Of a stretch of 52,892 nt of DNA, positions 44,722 to 51,950 are shown one piece after another (the first letter of the stretch is position 1; each line of letters begins with the position of its first letter). The notes below the pieces were generated by a model. It saw nothing but the letters and a program-made list of their open reading frames with translations. It was not told the origin of the DNA and did not search any database. Location: the NCBI GenBank assembly GCA_028821775.1, contig JAPKFB010000031.1:1-52892 (forward strand). Direction: 5' to 3'. Both the position numbers and the translations under genes were made by a program. Origin of the DNA: Roseibacillus sp. (lineage in GTDB: Bacteria; Verrucomicrobiota; Verrucomicrobiia; Verrucomicrobiales; Akkermansiaceae).

Positions 44722-45687
44722 ATGCGGACACTGACGGGATTGCAGCCGAGCGGAACGTTGCACGTGGGAAACTACTTCGGAGCCATGCGCCCGGCGGTCC
44801 AGCTTCAGGAGCAGGGGGAGGCGTATTACTTCATTGCGGACTATCACGCGATGACGACCACTCACGATCCGGCCGAGCTGCGCGAGAACGTCCAAGGGGT
44901 GGCGGTTGATTTCCTGGCCTGTGGATTGGATCCGGCCAAGTCGGTTTTTTGGAAGCAGAGCGAGGTGCCCGAGGTAAATGAGCTGGCTTGGATTCTTTCC
45001 ACGGTGTGTCCGATGGGGCTCTTGGAGCGCTGCGTTTCATACAAGGACAAGATTGCGAAGGGCATTTCAGCGAGCCATGCGCTCTTTGCCTATCCCGTGC
45101 TAATGGCGGCGGACATCCTCCTCTACGACTCGAACCGAGTGCCAGTGGGTGAGGATCAGAAACAGCACCTCGAAGTGACCCGGGATCTCGTGACTAAGAT
45201 CAATGAGCAATTTGGAGAGGAGACCCTTGTTTTGCCGGAAGCCATCATTCCGGATGCGGTGGCCAAGGTGCCGGGACTGGACGGCCAGAAGATGAGCAAG
45301 AGCTACAACAATACTCTGCCGATCTTTGGCGATGAGAAGCCCCTCCGGAAGACCGTGATGCGGATCGTGACGGATTCCACCGCAGTGGAGGATCCGAAGC
45401 CGACCGAGGGATCGATCATCCTGGAGCTATACAAACTCTTCGCGAGCGAGAGCGACTACGAGGTGATGATGAAGGACCACAAGGCGGGTGGAATCGGCTA
45501 TGGCGATTTCAAGAAGCGGCTGTGGGAGGCCTACTGGGCGTTTTTTGCGTTGATGCGAGAGCGACGCGCGGAGCTTTTGGCGGATCCGGGCTATGTCGAG
45601 CAGGTCCTCGCAGCGGGAGCGGCCCAGGCACGGGAGGAGGCGGATCGGGTGCTGAGGCGGGTGCGACGGGCGGTGGGGCTGCGGTGA
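44722..45687 (+). CDS. trpS: Tryptophanyl-tRNA synthetase
   Basis: 321 residues of the class I enzyme. The HIGH-type motif reads TLHVGN (residues 12-17) and the KMSKS loop is in DGQKMSKSYNNTLPIF (about 192). The tryptophan-site block ADILLYDSNRVPVGEDQKQH is also present. It charges tRNA-Trp. The C-terminus (QAREEADRVLRRVRRAVGLR) is the usual end. Single gene. Confidence 0.96.
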   Translation: MRTLTGLQPSGTLHVGNYFGAMRPAVQLQEQGEAYYFIADYHAMTTTHDPAELRENVQGVAVDFLACGLDPAKSVFWKQSEVPEVNELAWILSTVCPMGLLERCVSYKDKIAKGISASHALFAYPVLMAADILLYDSNRVPVGEDQKQHLEVTRDLVTKINEQFGEETLVLPEAIIPDAVAKVPGLDGQKMSKSYNNTLPIFGDEKPLRKTVMRIVTDSTAVEDPKPTEGSIILELYKLFASESDYEVMMKDHKAGGIGYGDFKKRLWEAYWAFFALMRERRAELLADPGYVEQVLAAGAAQAREEADRVLRRVRRAVGLR

Positions 45688-46098
45688 CTCCGAGAGCTCA
45701 GCGATGACCCAAGTGAGGCATCCAGGGCTCTTATGGCAGGAAACGACCCCCTGTCTCTCTCGCCGGCAAAGCACAAATTTTTTTCAGCCCATTCATAGGC
45801 AAGCTGTCCTTGAAGGCCATGTTCCGAAGAGCCAAGGCCCTTCTCTGACTAGGGGATCCAGCAGCACAAACTGTTGAGGATAAATGGACAACCGGAATGT
45901 GGAGGACCCTCTGGAAGGGATTCTGAGCGAGCCTCTTGGGAGCAAGGAACGGCAAACATCCTCCTCTTACAATCCCTTGAGAATGTGGCTATCAAGAGCG
46001 CTAAGCCCTCGGGGATGCTTGATCTTTTGGGTTTGACTCTAGCGAGAAATTCGTTAGAGATTAGGGGTAGATTAACTAACTTCGTTTAAGGAGGATAG
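45688..46098. other. Intergenic region upstream of the PUR protein gene
   Basis: No gene is seen in the first 330 bases. The right end holds a promoter-like pair and a strong ribosome-binding site for the PUR protein gene. Confidence 0.4.
46033..46060 (+). promoter_or_regulatory. Candidate promoter of the PUR protein gene
   Basis: TTGACT (46033-46038) and TAGAGA (46055-46060) are 16 bases apart in an AT-rich stretch. The start codon follows after about 38 bases with AAGGAGG (46088-46094). Confidence 0.45.
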
Positions 46099-46308
46099 GT
46101 GCAAAACGACTTACTGCACACGGAGAAGATTCTAGCTGACCGGAAAGTGTTCTTTCTCGATCTTAAAGAGAACGCCCGCGGGAGAGTGGTGAAGATTACT
46201 GAAGACGTCGCTGGCAATCGTGACACGATTATGGTGCCCGCGGAAATTTTGGGTGATTTCATTGCGGCCCTCCAGGACATTCAAGCGACCTCGGACGACT
46301 CGGAGTAG
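46099..46308 (+). CDS. Single-repeat PUR-type nucleic-acid-binding protein
   Basis: 69 residues starting at GTG 46099; a near-perfect AAGGAGG five bases upstream decides this start. The sequence VFFLDLKENARGRVVKITED then TIMVPAEILGDFIAALQDI is one PUR repeat (beta strands then helix), as in the PUR-alpha/beta/gamma and bacterial DUF3276 families. These proteins bind single-stranded purine-rich DNA or RNA and act as dimers when they have one repeat. The target is unknown. Confidence 0.8.
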   Translation: MQNDLLHTEKILADRKVFFLDLKENARGRVVKITEDVAGNRDTIMVPAEILGDFIAALQDIQATSDDSE

Positions 46309-46383
46309 CCTTGGCCGGTTTGTTTTGCCGCTCCAAGGGGAGGAGGAGGAACCATGCCTGCCTTGATTGGCCGGGACGATCCC

Positions 46384-46833
46384 CTATCGAATTTGGCGCC
46401 AAGCTTCGTAGAGCACCACGGCGGCGGCGGTGGAGAGATTGAGTGAGCGGGGGCCTGGTTCCTGCATGGGAATGCGGAGCAGCTGGTCACGATGGGTGGC
46501 GATCAGGGACTCGGGTAGTCCCCTGGTTTCACAGCCGCAGATCAGAAAATCACCGGGCTGGAAGGCGACGTCCCAGTGGGCGGTTTCTCCCTTAGTGGTG
46601 AGAAACCAAGTGCGTTCGGGGGCCGCAGAGGCGAGGAGATCGTGTAGGGAGTCCCAAAGCTCAACCTTGACGTCTTTCCAGTAGTCGAGCCCAGCGCGGC
46701 GGACCTGTTTGTCATCGAGAGAGAAGCCGAGAGGTTTGACGAGATGGAGGGTAGAGCCCGTCGCGAGGCAGAGACGGCCAGCTGCGCCGGCATTGTGGGG
46801 AATTTCGGGGGCGACGAGAACGAGGTTGAACAT
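46384..46833 (-). CDS. trmL: tRNA (cytidine/uridine-2'-O-)-methyltransferase
   Basis: 149 residues of the SPOUT family: LVLVAPEIPHNAGAAGRLCL at the N-terminus, LICGCETRGLPESLI in the middle, and the knot motif IPMQEPGPRSLNLSTAAAVV at the C-terminus. TrmL methylates the wobble position of two leucine tRNAs in E. coli. It is full length for the family. It lies downstream of rplU-rpmA on the same strand but after a hairpin. Confidence 0.93.
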   Translation of the reverse strand: MFNLVLVAPEIPHNAGAAGRLCLATGSTLHLVKPLGFSLDDKQVRRAGLDYWKDVKVELWDSLHDLLASAAPERTWFLTTKGETAHWDVAFQPGDFLICGCETRGLPESLIATHRDQLLRIPMQEPGPRSLNLSTAAAVVLYEAWRQIR

Positions 46834-46971
46834 GGGAGGAGAATCTTCGGCAGGGTTGAGTTCTATGCGCTGGACCGGCTCTCGGCAACCAGTCCCAGCC
46901 GGCAGCCCCCAATGAAATCCTACCCCAACTCACGAGCTTCTTGGATCGCAAGCGCTGCCTAGAAACGGCAA

Positions 46972-46992
46972 CGGCCCCTGTAAAAGGGGCCG
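46972..46992. terminator. Probable terminator after rpmA
   Basis: A perfect 8-bp inverted repeat CGGCCCCT / AGGGGCCG with a 5-base loop lies 39 bases after the rpmA stop. A clean U-run is missing on the minus strand, so efficiency is uncertain. Confidence 0.5.
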
Positions 46993-47030
46993 AACCGTGG
47001 GAATTTGGGGATCAAGGAACTTGCCGAGCT

Positions 47031-47285
47031 TTAGTTGGCTTCAGCTTCGGCGACATTGACGCGCCGGCCATTTCGGTCGAAGACGACATTGCCAGGGACC
47101 AAGGCAAAAATGGTATGGTCGCGGCCGATCCCGACATTTCGTCCGGGGTGCCACTTGGTTCCGCGCTGGCGGATGATGATGTTGCCGGCGATGACGACTT
47201 CGCCGCCAAATTTTTTCACGCCGAGCCGCTTGCTGCGTGAGTCGCGGCCGTTCTTAACAGATCCTTGTCCTTTCTTATGAGCCAT
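47031..47285 (-). CDS. rpmA: 50S ribosomal protein L27
   Basis: 84 residues beginning [20 protein letters not shown] and continuing [20 protein letters not shown], standard for L27. The Met-Ala-His-Lys-Lys start resembles E. coli L27, so no N-terminal cleavage extension of the Firmicutes type is present. It follows rplU in the usual operon order with a 30-base gap. obgE, often next, is not here. Confidence 0.97.
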   Translation of the reverse strand: MAHKKGQGSVKNGRDSRSKRLGVKKFGGEVVIAGNIIIRQRGTKWHPGRNVGIGRDHTIFALVPGNVVFDRNGRRVNVAEAEAN

Positions 47286-47315
47286 GGCGGGAGTGGGGTA
47301 AGTGCTGAGCTTGGG

Positions 47316-47630
47316 TTAGCTGGCGATGCCGGTGATCTCGACTTTGGTGAGAGAGCGGCGAAATCCTTTGGTTTTGTGATGACCCTTACGGCGTTTGAAT
47401 TTAAAGGCGATGCCCTTCGGTCCGCGGAACTGGTCGAGGACCTTGGCGGTCACGGTCGCACCATCAACCAAGGGTTTACCTACGGTGGTGCTGGAACCGT
47501 CATTGACGAGAAGGACCTCGACGAAGCGAATTTCGTCATCCACCTGGACGTCAAGCTTTTCGACATCGAGCTGATCGCCCTCCTGCACGCGGTACTGCTT
47601 GCCGCCGGTTTTGATGACTGCGTAGGACAT
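47316..47630 (-). CDS. rplU: 50S ribosomal protein L21
   Basis: 104 residues from ATG 47630, starting MSYAVIKTGGKQYRVQEGDQ and ending with the L21 signature FKFKRRKGHHKTKGFRRS. The longer open frame to 47723 has no family likeness. First gene of the rplU-rpmA operon; tsaE diverges from it. Confidence 0.97.
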   Translation of the reverse strand: MSYAVIKTGGKQYRVQEGDQLDVEKLDVQVDDEIRFVEVLLVNDGSSTTVGKPLVDGATVTAKVLDQFRGPKGIAFKFKRRKGHHKTKGFRRSLTKVEITGIAS

Positions 47631-47767
47631 ATTTTTAGAAGTGACGGATGAAGAGGGGAAGGGAACCTGCGCCCTGGTAGCGCGGCGGGCCGGGAATTCA
47701 CCACAGCGACACCTCGGGAGCAAGAAATTTTTGCCATTCTGGGCTGAGTCTAGCAGAGTGCCTGCCC

Positions 47768-48214
47768 ATGGAATTTCCCCGTGATTGTGCAGATCCTACT
47801 ACGATGCAAGCGCTGGGGCGGGAAATTGCGGTCGAGATGGCGAGTGGGGGAGTGCTTGCGCTGGATGGGGAGCTCGGGGCCGGAAAAACCGAATTGGTAA
47901 AGGGTTTAGCCGCAGAAGTGGGCTTTAAGGGCCTAGTAACGAGTCCAACCTTTCCCTTGGTGCATGAGTACCGGTCGGGCCAGCAAGTGCTCGTTCACTT
48001 CGATTTTTACCGAGTGGAGGCGGTGGAGGAGGTCCTCGACCTGGGATGGGATGAGTTTCTTGAAGAACCCGGCAGCATCCTTGCGATCGAGTGGGCGGGC
48101 CGCTTTCCGAAGCTCTGGCCTGCCAAGACAATGGCGCTGGAGCTGACAATCCTACCCGGGGGAGCGAGGCGGGTGTCGCGCCATCCCCTCATCTCCGCGG
48201 AGGATTCTTCCTGA
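47768..48214 (+). CDS. tsaE: tRNA threonylcarbamoyladenosine biosynthesis ATPase
   Basis: 148 residues with the Walker A LDGELGAGKTELVKGLA, the switch-like TSPTFPLVHEY, HFDFYRVE and IEWAGRFP. TsaE is the ATPase that helps TsaB-TsaD make t6A37 on ANN-decoding tRNAs. The length and motif order fit the family. tsaB and tsaD are not adjacent. Confidence 0.94.
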   Translation: MEFPRDCADPTTMQALGREIAVEMASGGVLALDGELGAGKTELVKGLAAEVGFKGLVTSPTFPLVHEYRSGQQVLVHFDFYRVEAVEEVLDLGWDEFLEEPGSILAIEWAGRFPKLWPAKTMALELTILPGGARRVSRHPLISAEDSS

Positions 48215-48532
48215 GAGCCCCAATTTTGGATTGGAGCACGATTTCCAAGCCCTCCCTGCGCGGGGGCCGGAGGGGAGGGATTTCTCAAGTTTGGGAGGAT
48301 GGTGGCAGCCAACGGTGGCCCCGCAGTGGTGGCAGCGATAGGAAACGAGAAAAATCACCGGATGAGAGGTCCAAAGCCCGGTAGCTGCCCAAAAACCTGC
48401 ACGCGGAAGAGTGCTTCACATTGTCGGAGGCGTTGAAGAGGGGACCGGCGCAGACGGCGCATTGCGCGCGGGGACTGGGCAACACCCCTAAAAGTTGAGG
48501 GCAAGATAGATCAAGCGAACCTAAATACTTGT
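48215..48532. other. Intergenic with doubtful Cys-containing frames
   Basis: Minus-strand frames at 48152-48358 (YRCHHCGATVGCHH) and 48285-48485 (QCAVCAGPLF) contain zinc-ribbon-like cysteine pairs but change frame between them and resemble no complete protein. They may be remnants. No other feature is seen. Confidence 0.3.
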
Positions 48533-48748
48533 CTATTTGCGCGCGTGCTCCGAGCTGTTCTTGAGGGCGATTCCGTGGGTGCGGGATGCTTCCGCAGTGG
48601 CTGGAGGAGTAGGATCGTCAACGTCGCTGATGGTGCGAACCCCTGCCTGAAGAAGGCGAACGGGGGCCTGGATGAGTTTGTTGGCGAGAGTACAGGAGCT
48701 GAGCGCGAGAGCCAGCGGGCAGAGCAGAAGGGCGGGCAGGTGTTTCAT
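48533..48748 (-). CDS. Small lipoprotein of unknown function
   Basis: 71 residues from ATG 48748: signal peptide MKHLPALLLCPLALALSSC with lipobox Cys19, then TLANKLIQAPVRLLQAGVRT and a polar tail. It lies after the terminator of the selenoprotein operon, so it is probably transcribed separately. No known family is recognised. Confidence 0.6.
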   Translation of the reverse strand: MKHLPALLLCPLALALSSCTLANKLIQAPVRLLQAGVRTISDVDDPTPPATAEASRTHGIALKNSSEHARK

Positions 48749-48804
48749 AGGTGGGAGCAAGTATGGACCGGGACGCCCTCTGAGCAAGTTTGGGGTTTTG
48801 GGAG

Positions 48805-48834
48805 AAAAAAGCGGTCCGGCATTCGCCGGACCGC
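48805..48834 (-). terminator. Strong terminator of the selenoprotein operon
   Basis: A perfect 10-bp stem (GCGGTCCGGC, 48834-48825, with GCCGGACCGC, 48820-48811) around a GAAT loop is followed by six U residues on the minus strand. It lies 29 bases after the stop of the last thioredoxin-like gene. Confidence 0.9.
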
Positions 48835-48863
48835 TGAAAAATCAAATTTTAACCAAGGATGAT

Positions 48864-49595
48864 CTAGGCGTCGGTCTTCTTGAGCTCGGCGACTTTCTGG
48901 AAGACCGCTCCTTTGCCCTCAGCCACGACTTCGCCGTCCTTGTTAATCAGCTTGTAGTTAGGGATTCCAAACCGGCCTGACATGTAGCTATCGAAGCCAG
49001 AGCGCCCGAGCTTGCTCTTCATGACAGTGGGCCAAGGAAAATTTTCCTTGGCGGCCCAGCTCTCGGCGGCTTTTTCGTCATCGTCGAGGCTGACGTGAAT
49101 CATCTCGACGAGAGGATGATCGGCGACTTGCTCGTTGTATTGCTTCACTAACTGTGGAGCAGATGCTTTGCAGGGGCCTCACCAACTGGCGGAATAGTAG
49201 ACGATGTAAAACTCGGGAGCCTTGGTGAGCTCATACTTGGCAAATTTTTGGCCGTCGATCTTCTCGAGGAGGCCTCGGCTGCTGAGTTTGCTCCCGACTT
49301 TCTGGGCTTTCAGCGCCTCCTGGACATTGTCACCGCCACCAGCAGCGGCATCCCCAGCGGCATTCTCCTTGAGGAAGGTTTGGTCTCCTTCGGAGAGTTT
49401 GGCGATGTCGAAGGTCACCGAGTGGCCATTGCGCATGATGACAGTGATCTTCCCGTCATCTTTATAGAAGGCCTTGAGCTCGCCTTCGAATTTCTTGGAA
49501 CCGTCGGCACTGGTCCAAGTACGGGCAGAGACCGCACCGACCCCAATTGATGCAGTTATCCCGATTGTCAGGAGGCATTTTAGTTTCATATGCAT
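48864..49595 (-). CDS. Exported SHD1-thioredoxin-like selenoprotein A (WUGPC)
   Basis: Read through the UGA at 49181-49179, the gene encodes 243 residues. A signal peptide (MKLKCLLTIGITASIGVGAV) is followed by an SHD1-like domain at about 22-75 (RTWTSADGSKKFEGELKAFY and FDIAKLSEGDQTFL), a Gly/Ala linker, and a thioredoxin fold. The fold reads FYIVYYSASW-U139-GPCKASAPQLVKQY, with the cis-proline in FGIPNYKLI. U replaces the first Cys of WCGPC; the second is TGC. A standard gene caller would split it at 49179 into a protein ending SASW and a downstream piece. It stops at TAG 48864. Start could also be ATG 49589. Last gene of the operon; Sec assignment is inferred. Confidence 0.85.
49142..49160 (-). 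promoter_or_regulatory. SECIS-like hairpin of selenoprotein A
   Basis: Eighteen bases after the UGA, GCUCCACAGUUAGUGAAGC folds as a 3-bp stem, one C-A mismatch and a 3-bp upper stem (CAC/GUG) with loop AGUUA. The loop begins 25 bases after UGA, within the range known for bacterial SECIS elements, and has a G among its first two bases. Confidence 0.6.
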
Positions 49596-49648
49596 GACGG
49601 GGGTTAAGCCCCTTAAAGCATCTTAACGCTGCCGCTTGCAAAAAAATT

Positions 49649-50203
49649 TCATTTTAGGGCCGCGATCTTTGAAAAAGCTTCTTTTTCGTCCTTGGTGACG
49701 ATCTTTCCGGCGCTGTCTACGAGGAAGCTTTCGCCGGCAAAGGCTCCATATTCGCTCAATCCCGTCTCCTCATAATGCTCGGCGAGCACGGTCGGCCAGG
49801 GGAATTTGCCTTCTAGAGCCCACTTGGTGGCATCGGCCTCCTCGTCATCGAGGCTCACGTGGATAAGTTCCACCTTCGCATTCGGGACAATCTGCTTCCG
49901 GTATTTCTCCACCAACTGGGGAGCGTGCTTGCGGCAGGGGCCTCACCAGCTCGCGGAAAAAAAGAGCAAGTAATATTCGGGGGCGCTCTGGAGATCTGCG
50001 CTGACGTAGTTCTCGCCCACGAGCACCTTGGTCTTGCCTAGGAGCTTTTTGCCGAAGGGCTGGGCCTCAAGGGCCGTGACCACTTCGGGGGTGGGCGGGG
50101 CGGGAGGCACTTGGGGAATGGTTCCCTCGACCTCCTTCTCGCCGCAGGAGGCAAGAAGGACGGTGGCAGACAGCGCGAGAGTGGGAATCAATTTAATCAT
50201 CAT
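49649..50203 (-). CDS. Thioredoxin-like lipo-selenoprotein B (WUGPC)
   Basis: 184 residues when the UGA at 49945-49943 is read through. A lipobox ends at Cys20 (LLASCGEKEV). A Pro-rich linker leads into YYLLFFSASW-U87-GPCRKHAPQLVEKY. The thioredoxin body continues VELIHVSLDDEEADATKWAL, but the cis-proline loop is replaced by FAGESFLVDSAG, so this paralogue lacks the usual substrate-contact proline. Its own stop is a TGA at 49649, showing that UGA still ends translation in the same gene. It begins 19 bases after gene C and ends 53 bases before gene A. Confidence 0.85.
49907..49923 (-). promoter_or_regulatory. SECIS-like hairpin of selenoprotein B
   Basis: CUCCCCAGUUGGUGGAG forms CUCC/GGAG with a C-U mismatch and a closing C-G below loop AGUUG. 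The loop starts 25 bases after the UGA, as in the two paralogues. Confidence 0.6.
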
Positions 50204-50222
50204 TGCTGCAAACTTTATGAAG

Positions 50223-50879
50223 TCAGGGGGCCTCTTGATCAAGGGCGGCGAAGACCGCGTGCTTCCCCTCGGCGATCTTCTCCCCGTCGGCACTGATCAG
50301 AATATAGCTGGGAATCCCTTGGGGGGAAAACACTTGGGTAAAGTCGTGCTCAGGAGGCCGCGTGCCATCCCGGTCGGTCATCATGATGGACAGCCACGGG
50401 AACTTGGCCTCTCTGGCCCATCCGGCGGCCGCCTTTCGATCGTTGTCCATACTGACTTGAATCAGGGCCACGTCGCGCCGGGCCGCCAGGTTTTTGGTGT
50501 AGTGCTCCACCAACTGGGGAGTAGCCGCCTTGCAGGGGCCTCACCAACTGGCGCTGTAATAGAGGAGGTAGCGCTCAGGGACGTAGCTGAGGTCTACCGC
50601 TTGGAAGGCCCCCTCGACCATCTTGACCGTCCTTCCCAGGAGTTGCGCTCCAATTTTCTGCTGGGCGAGAAGGGCGCGCGTGGTGCTGCCGGGACTTGGG
50701 TGGCGAGGAGATTTTCGTGCCCCCCCAGATGGCGCGCCTTGATCCAGGCTTCCGAGCTGGGGTGGGGGATCCTGAGGCCTTTGACCTCTCGCAGAGCCTG
50801 GGCTCTCCGAATCGCAGGTCGAGAGGGCGACCAGAATGCCGCTGCTGAGAAGGAAGGCGAGGAGGGACCGTGGATGCAT
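50223..50879 (-). CDS. Thioredoxin-like lipo-selenoprotein C (WUGPC)
   Basis: 218 residues when the UGA at 50543-50541 is read through. MHPRSLLAFLLSSGILVALS is followed by Thr-Cys, a probable lipobox at Cys22. A disordered Pro/Ser-rich spacer reaches about residue 70, then YLLYYSASW-U113-GPCKAATPQLVEHY and a thioredoxin fold with the cis-proline in GIPSYILISADG. The terminal stop is TGA at 50225-50223. The start at 50879 was chosen for the signal sequence; earlier frame has no likeness. It follows the hydrolase-like gene by 43 bases and precedes gene B by 19. Confidence 0.85.
50505..50521 (-). promoter_or_regulatory. SECIS-like hairpin of selenoprotein C
   Basis: The same 17 bases as in gene B (CUCCCCAGUUGGUGGAG) lie at the same offset from the UGA, giving the AGUUG loop 25 bases downstream. 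Confidence 0.6.
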
Positions 50880-50922
50880 GCGACTGCAAGTGAGAAGAGG
50901 AAACCCAAGTGTTATTCCCAGC

Positions 50923-51759
50923 CTACTGGTCAGCAGGCTTCCACAGGGCGGTGAGGAAATTTTGCATGGCCTTCCAGGAGGAGGCATCCGCCTTGGCATT
51001 GTAGACGTGGGGAATGTTGAATTTGGCGCCGATCTTATCGGCACCAGGCACGGTGAAGCTCTGCATGGCCGTGCCGAAGTCCATGATGGTCAAATCCGTC
51101 TTCACCGATTTCATCTCCTTCTTGAACTTCTCGATCACTCCTTCTCGAATGTAGGGATCTTCCACCGCGTTGCAGACCAGCACTTTGGCGCGCGCTTTGA
51201 GGATGGGCGGATTGGGTGAATGAACCTTGTAGAACGGATGGAAGGCGATCACCCCGTCCAGTCCGCGCATTCCGTTGCGGGCCATCTGCATGCAGACATC
51301 GCCGCCGGTTCCATAACCGATCGCGGCAATTCGTTCTCCATCAATCTCCGGTCGCGCGCGCAAAAACTTGAGGGCGGCAAGAAAACGAGCGTTCATCTCC
51401 GTCCGGTCGCGCTTGAGCTGGGCATCGAAAAGACCGGCCTGTTTTGGGTCATGGGCGATGTTCCCATCCCCATACAAATCCATGGCCAGCGCGGCGTATC
51501 CGAGCTTGGCCAGCATTTCCGCCCGCATCCGGGTGTAGTCATTGCAGCCCCACCATTCGGGTGCGACGAGGATGGCGGGGTGGGGGCCCGGGGCCTTCGG
51601 GAGAGTGAGGTAGGCCTTGGACGCAATCGTGCCGGCTTGAAAGCGAACTTCCTCGGTGAGGATATCTGATTCCGGCGCCAGAGCGGGGGCGGTCTCCGGC
51701 CCTTGTGCTTGGGCGAAGCCCGCGAGCAAAAGGGGGAGGGCACAGAGGGCGAATTTCAT
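50923..51759 (-). CDS. Exported dienelactone hydrolase-like protein lacking catalytic residues
   Basis: 278 residues with signal peptide MKFALCALPLLLAGFAQAQ. The alpha/beta-hydrolase body follows the dienelactone hydrolase family: PAILVAPEWWGCNDYTRMRA, LGYAALAMDLYGDG, GVIAFHPFYKV and VLVCNAVEDPYI. The nucleophile elbow, normally G-Y-C-x-G-G, reads IGYGTGGDV, and the catalytic His, normally in a V-H-S/A-F segment, is Gln in TAMQSF. The Asp of VEDPYI remains. Two of three catalytic residues are thus absent, so a binding or structural role is inferred. First gene of the selenoprotein operon. Confidence 0.85.
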   Translation of the reverse strand: MKFALCALPLLLAGFAQAQGPETAPALAPESDILTEEVRFQAGTIASKAYLTLPKAPGPHPAILVAPEWWGCNDYTRMRAEMLAKLGYAALAMDLYGDGNIAHDPKQAGLFDAQLKRDRTEMNARFLAALKFLRARPEIDGERIAAIGYGTGGDVCMQMARNGMRGLDGVIAFHPFYKVHSPNPPILKARAKVLVCNAVEDPYIREGVIEKFKKEMKSVKTDLTIMDFGTAMQSFTVPGADKIGAKFNIPHVYNAKADASSWKAMQNFLTALWKPADQ

Positions 51760-51766
51760 GGCCCGG

Positions 51767-51794
51767 AAGATAGCTTCGGACCGCCCGACGGCAA
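51767..51794 (-). promoter_or_regulatory. Candidate leaderless promoter of the selenoprotein operon
   Basis: TTGCCG (51794-51789) and TATCTT (51772-51767) on the minus strand are 16 bases apart. Only seven bases separate TATCTT from the ATG at 51759, so transcription would begin at or next to the start codon. It faces the divergent gdhA gene. Confidence 0.45.
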
Positions 51795-51950
51795 GGGCGG
51801 GAATTCTAGGCCGTGGGATCGCAGAAAAATCGAGAACTTCGTGAGATTTCGTTCGCGCGCGCAGGTCAGATTCGAAGCGGTGTGAAAACCGGATCCCTGA
51901 GGGGGCAATTTACTGGTCCAAGGCGATGGGAAGGTGTTGGGTCATGGCGT

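Noticed and set aside
48152..48485. Zinc-ribbon-like cysteine pairs in two minus-strand frames
   Set aside because: The pairs lie in different frames and no continuous domain can be built; listed only as an intergenic remark.
48864..50879. General reassignment of UGA to Cys or Trp as an explanation of WUGPC
   Set aside because: UGA is the terminal stop of selenoproteins B and C themselves, so it is not read generally as sense.
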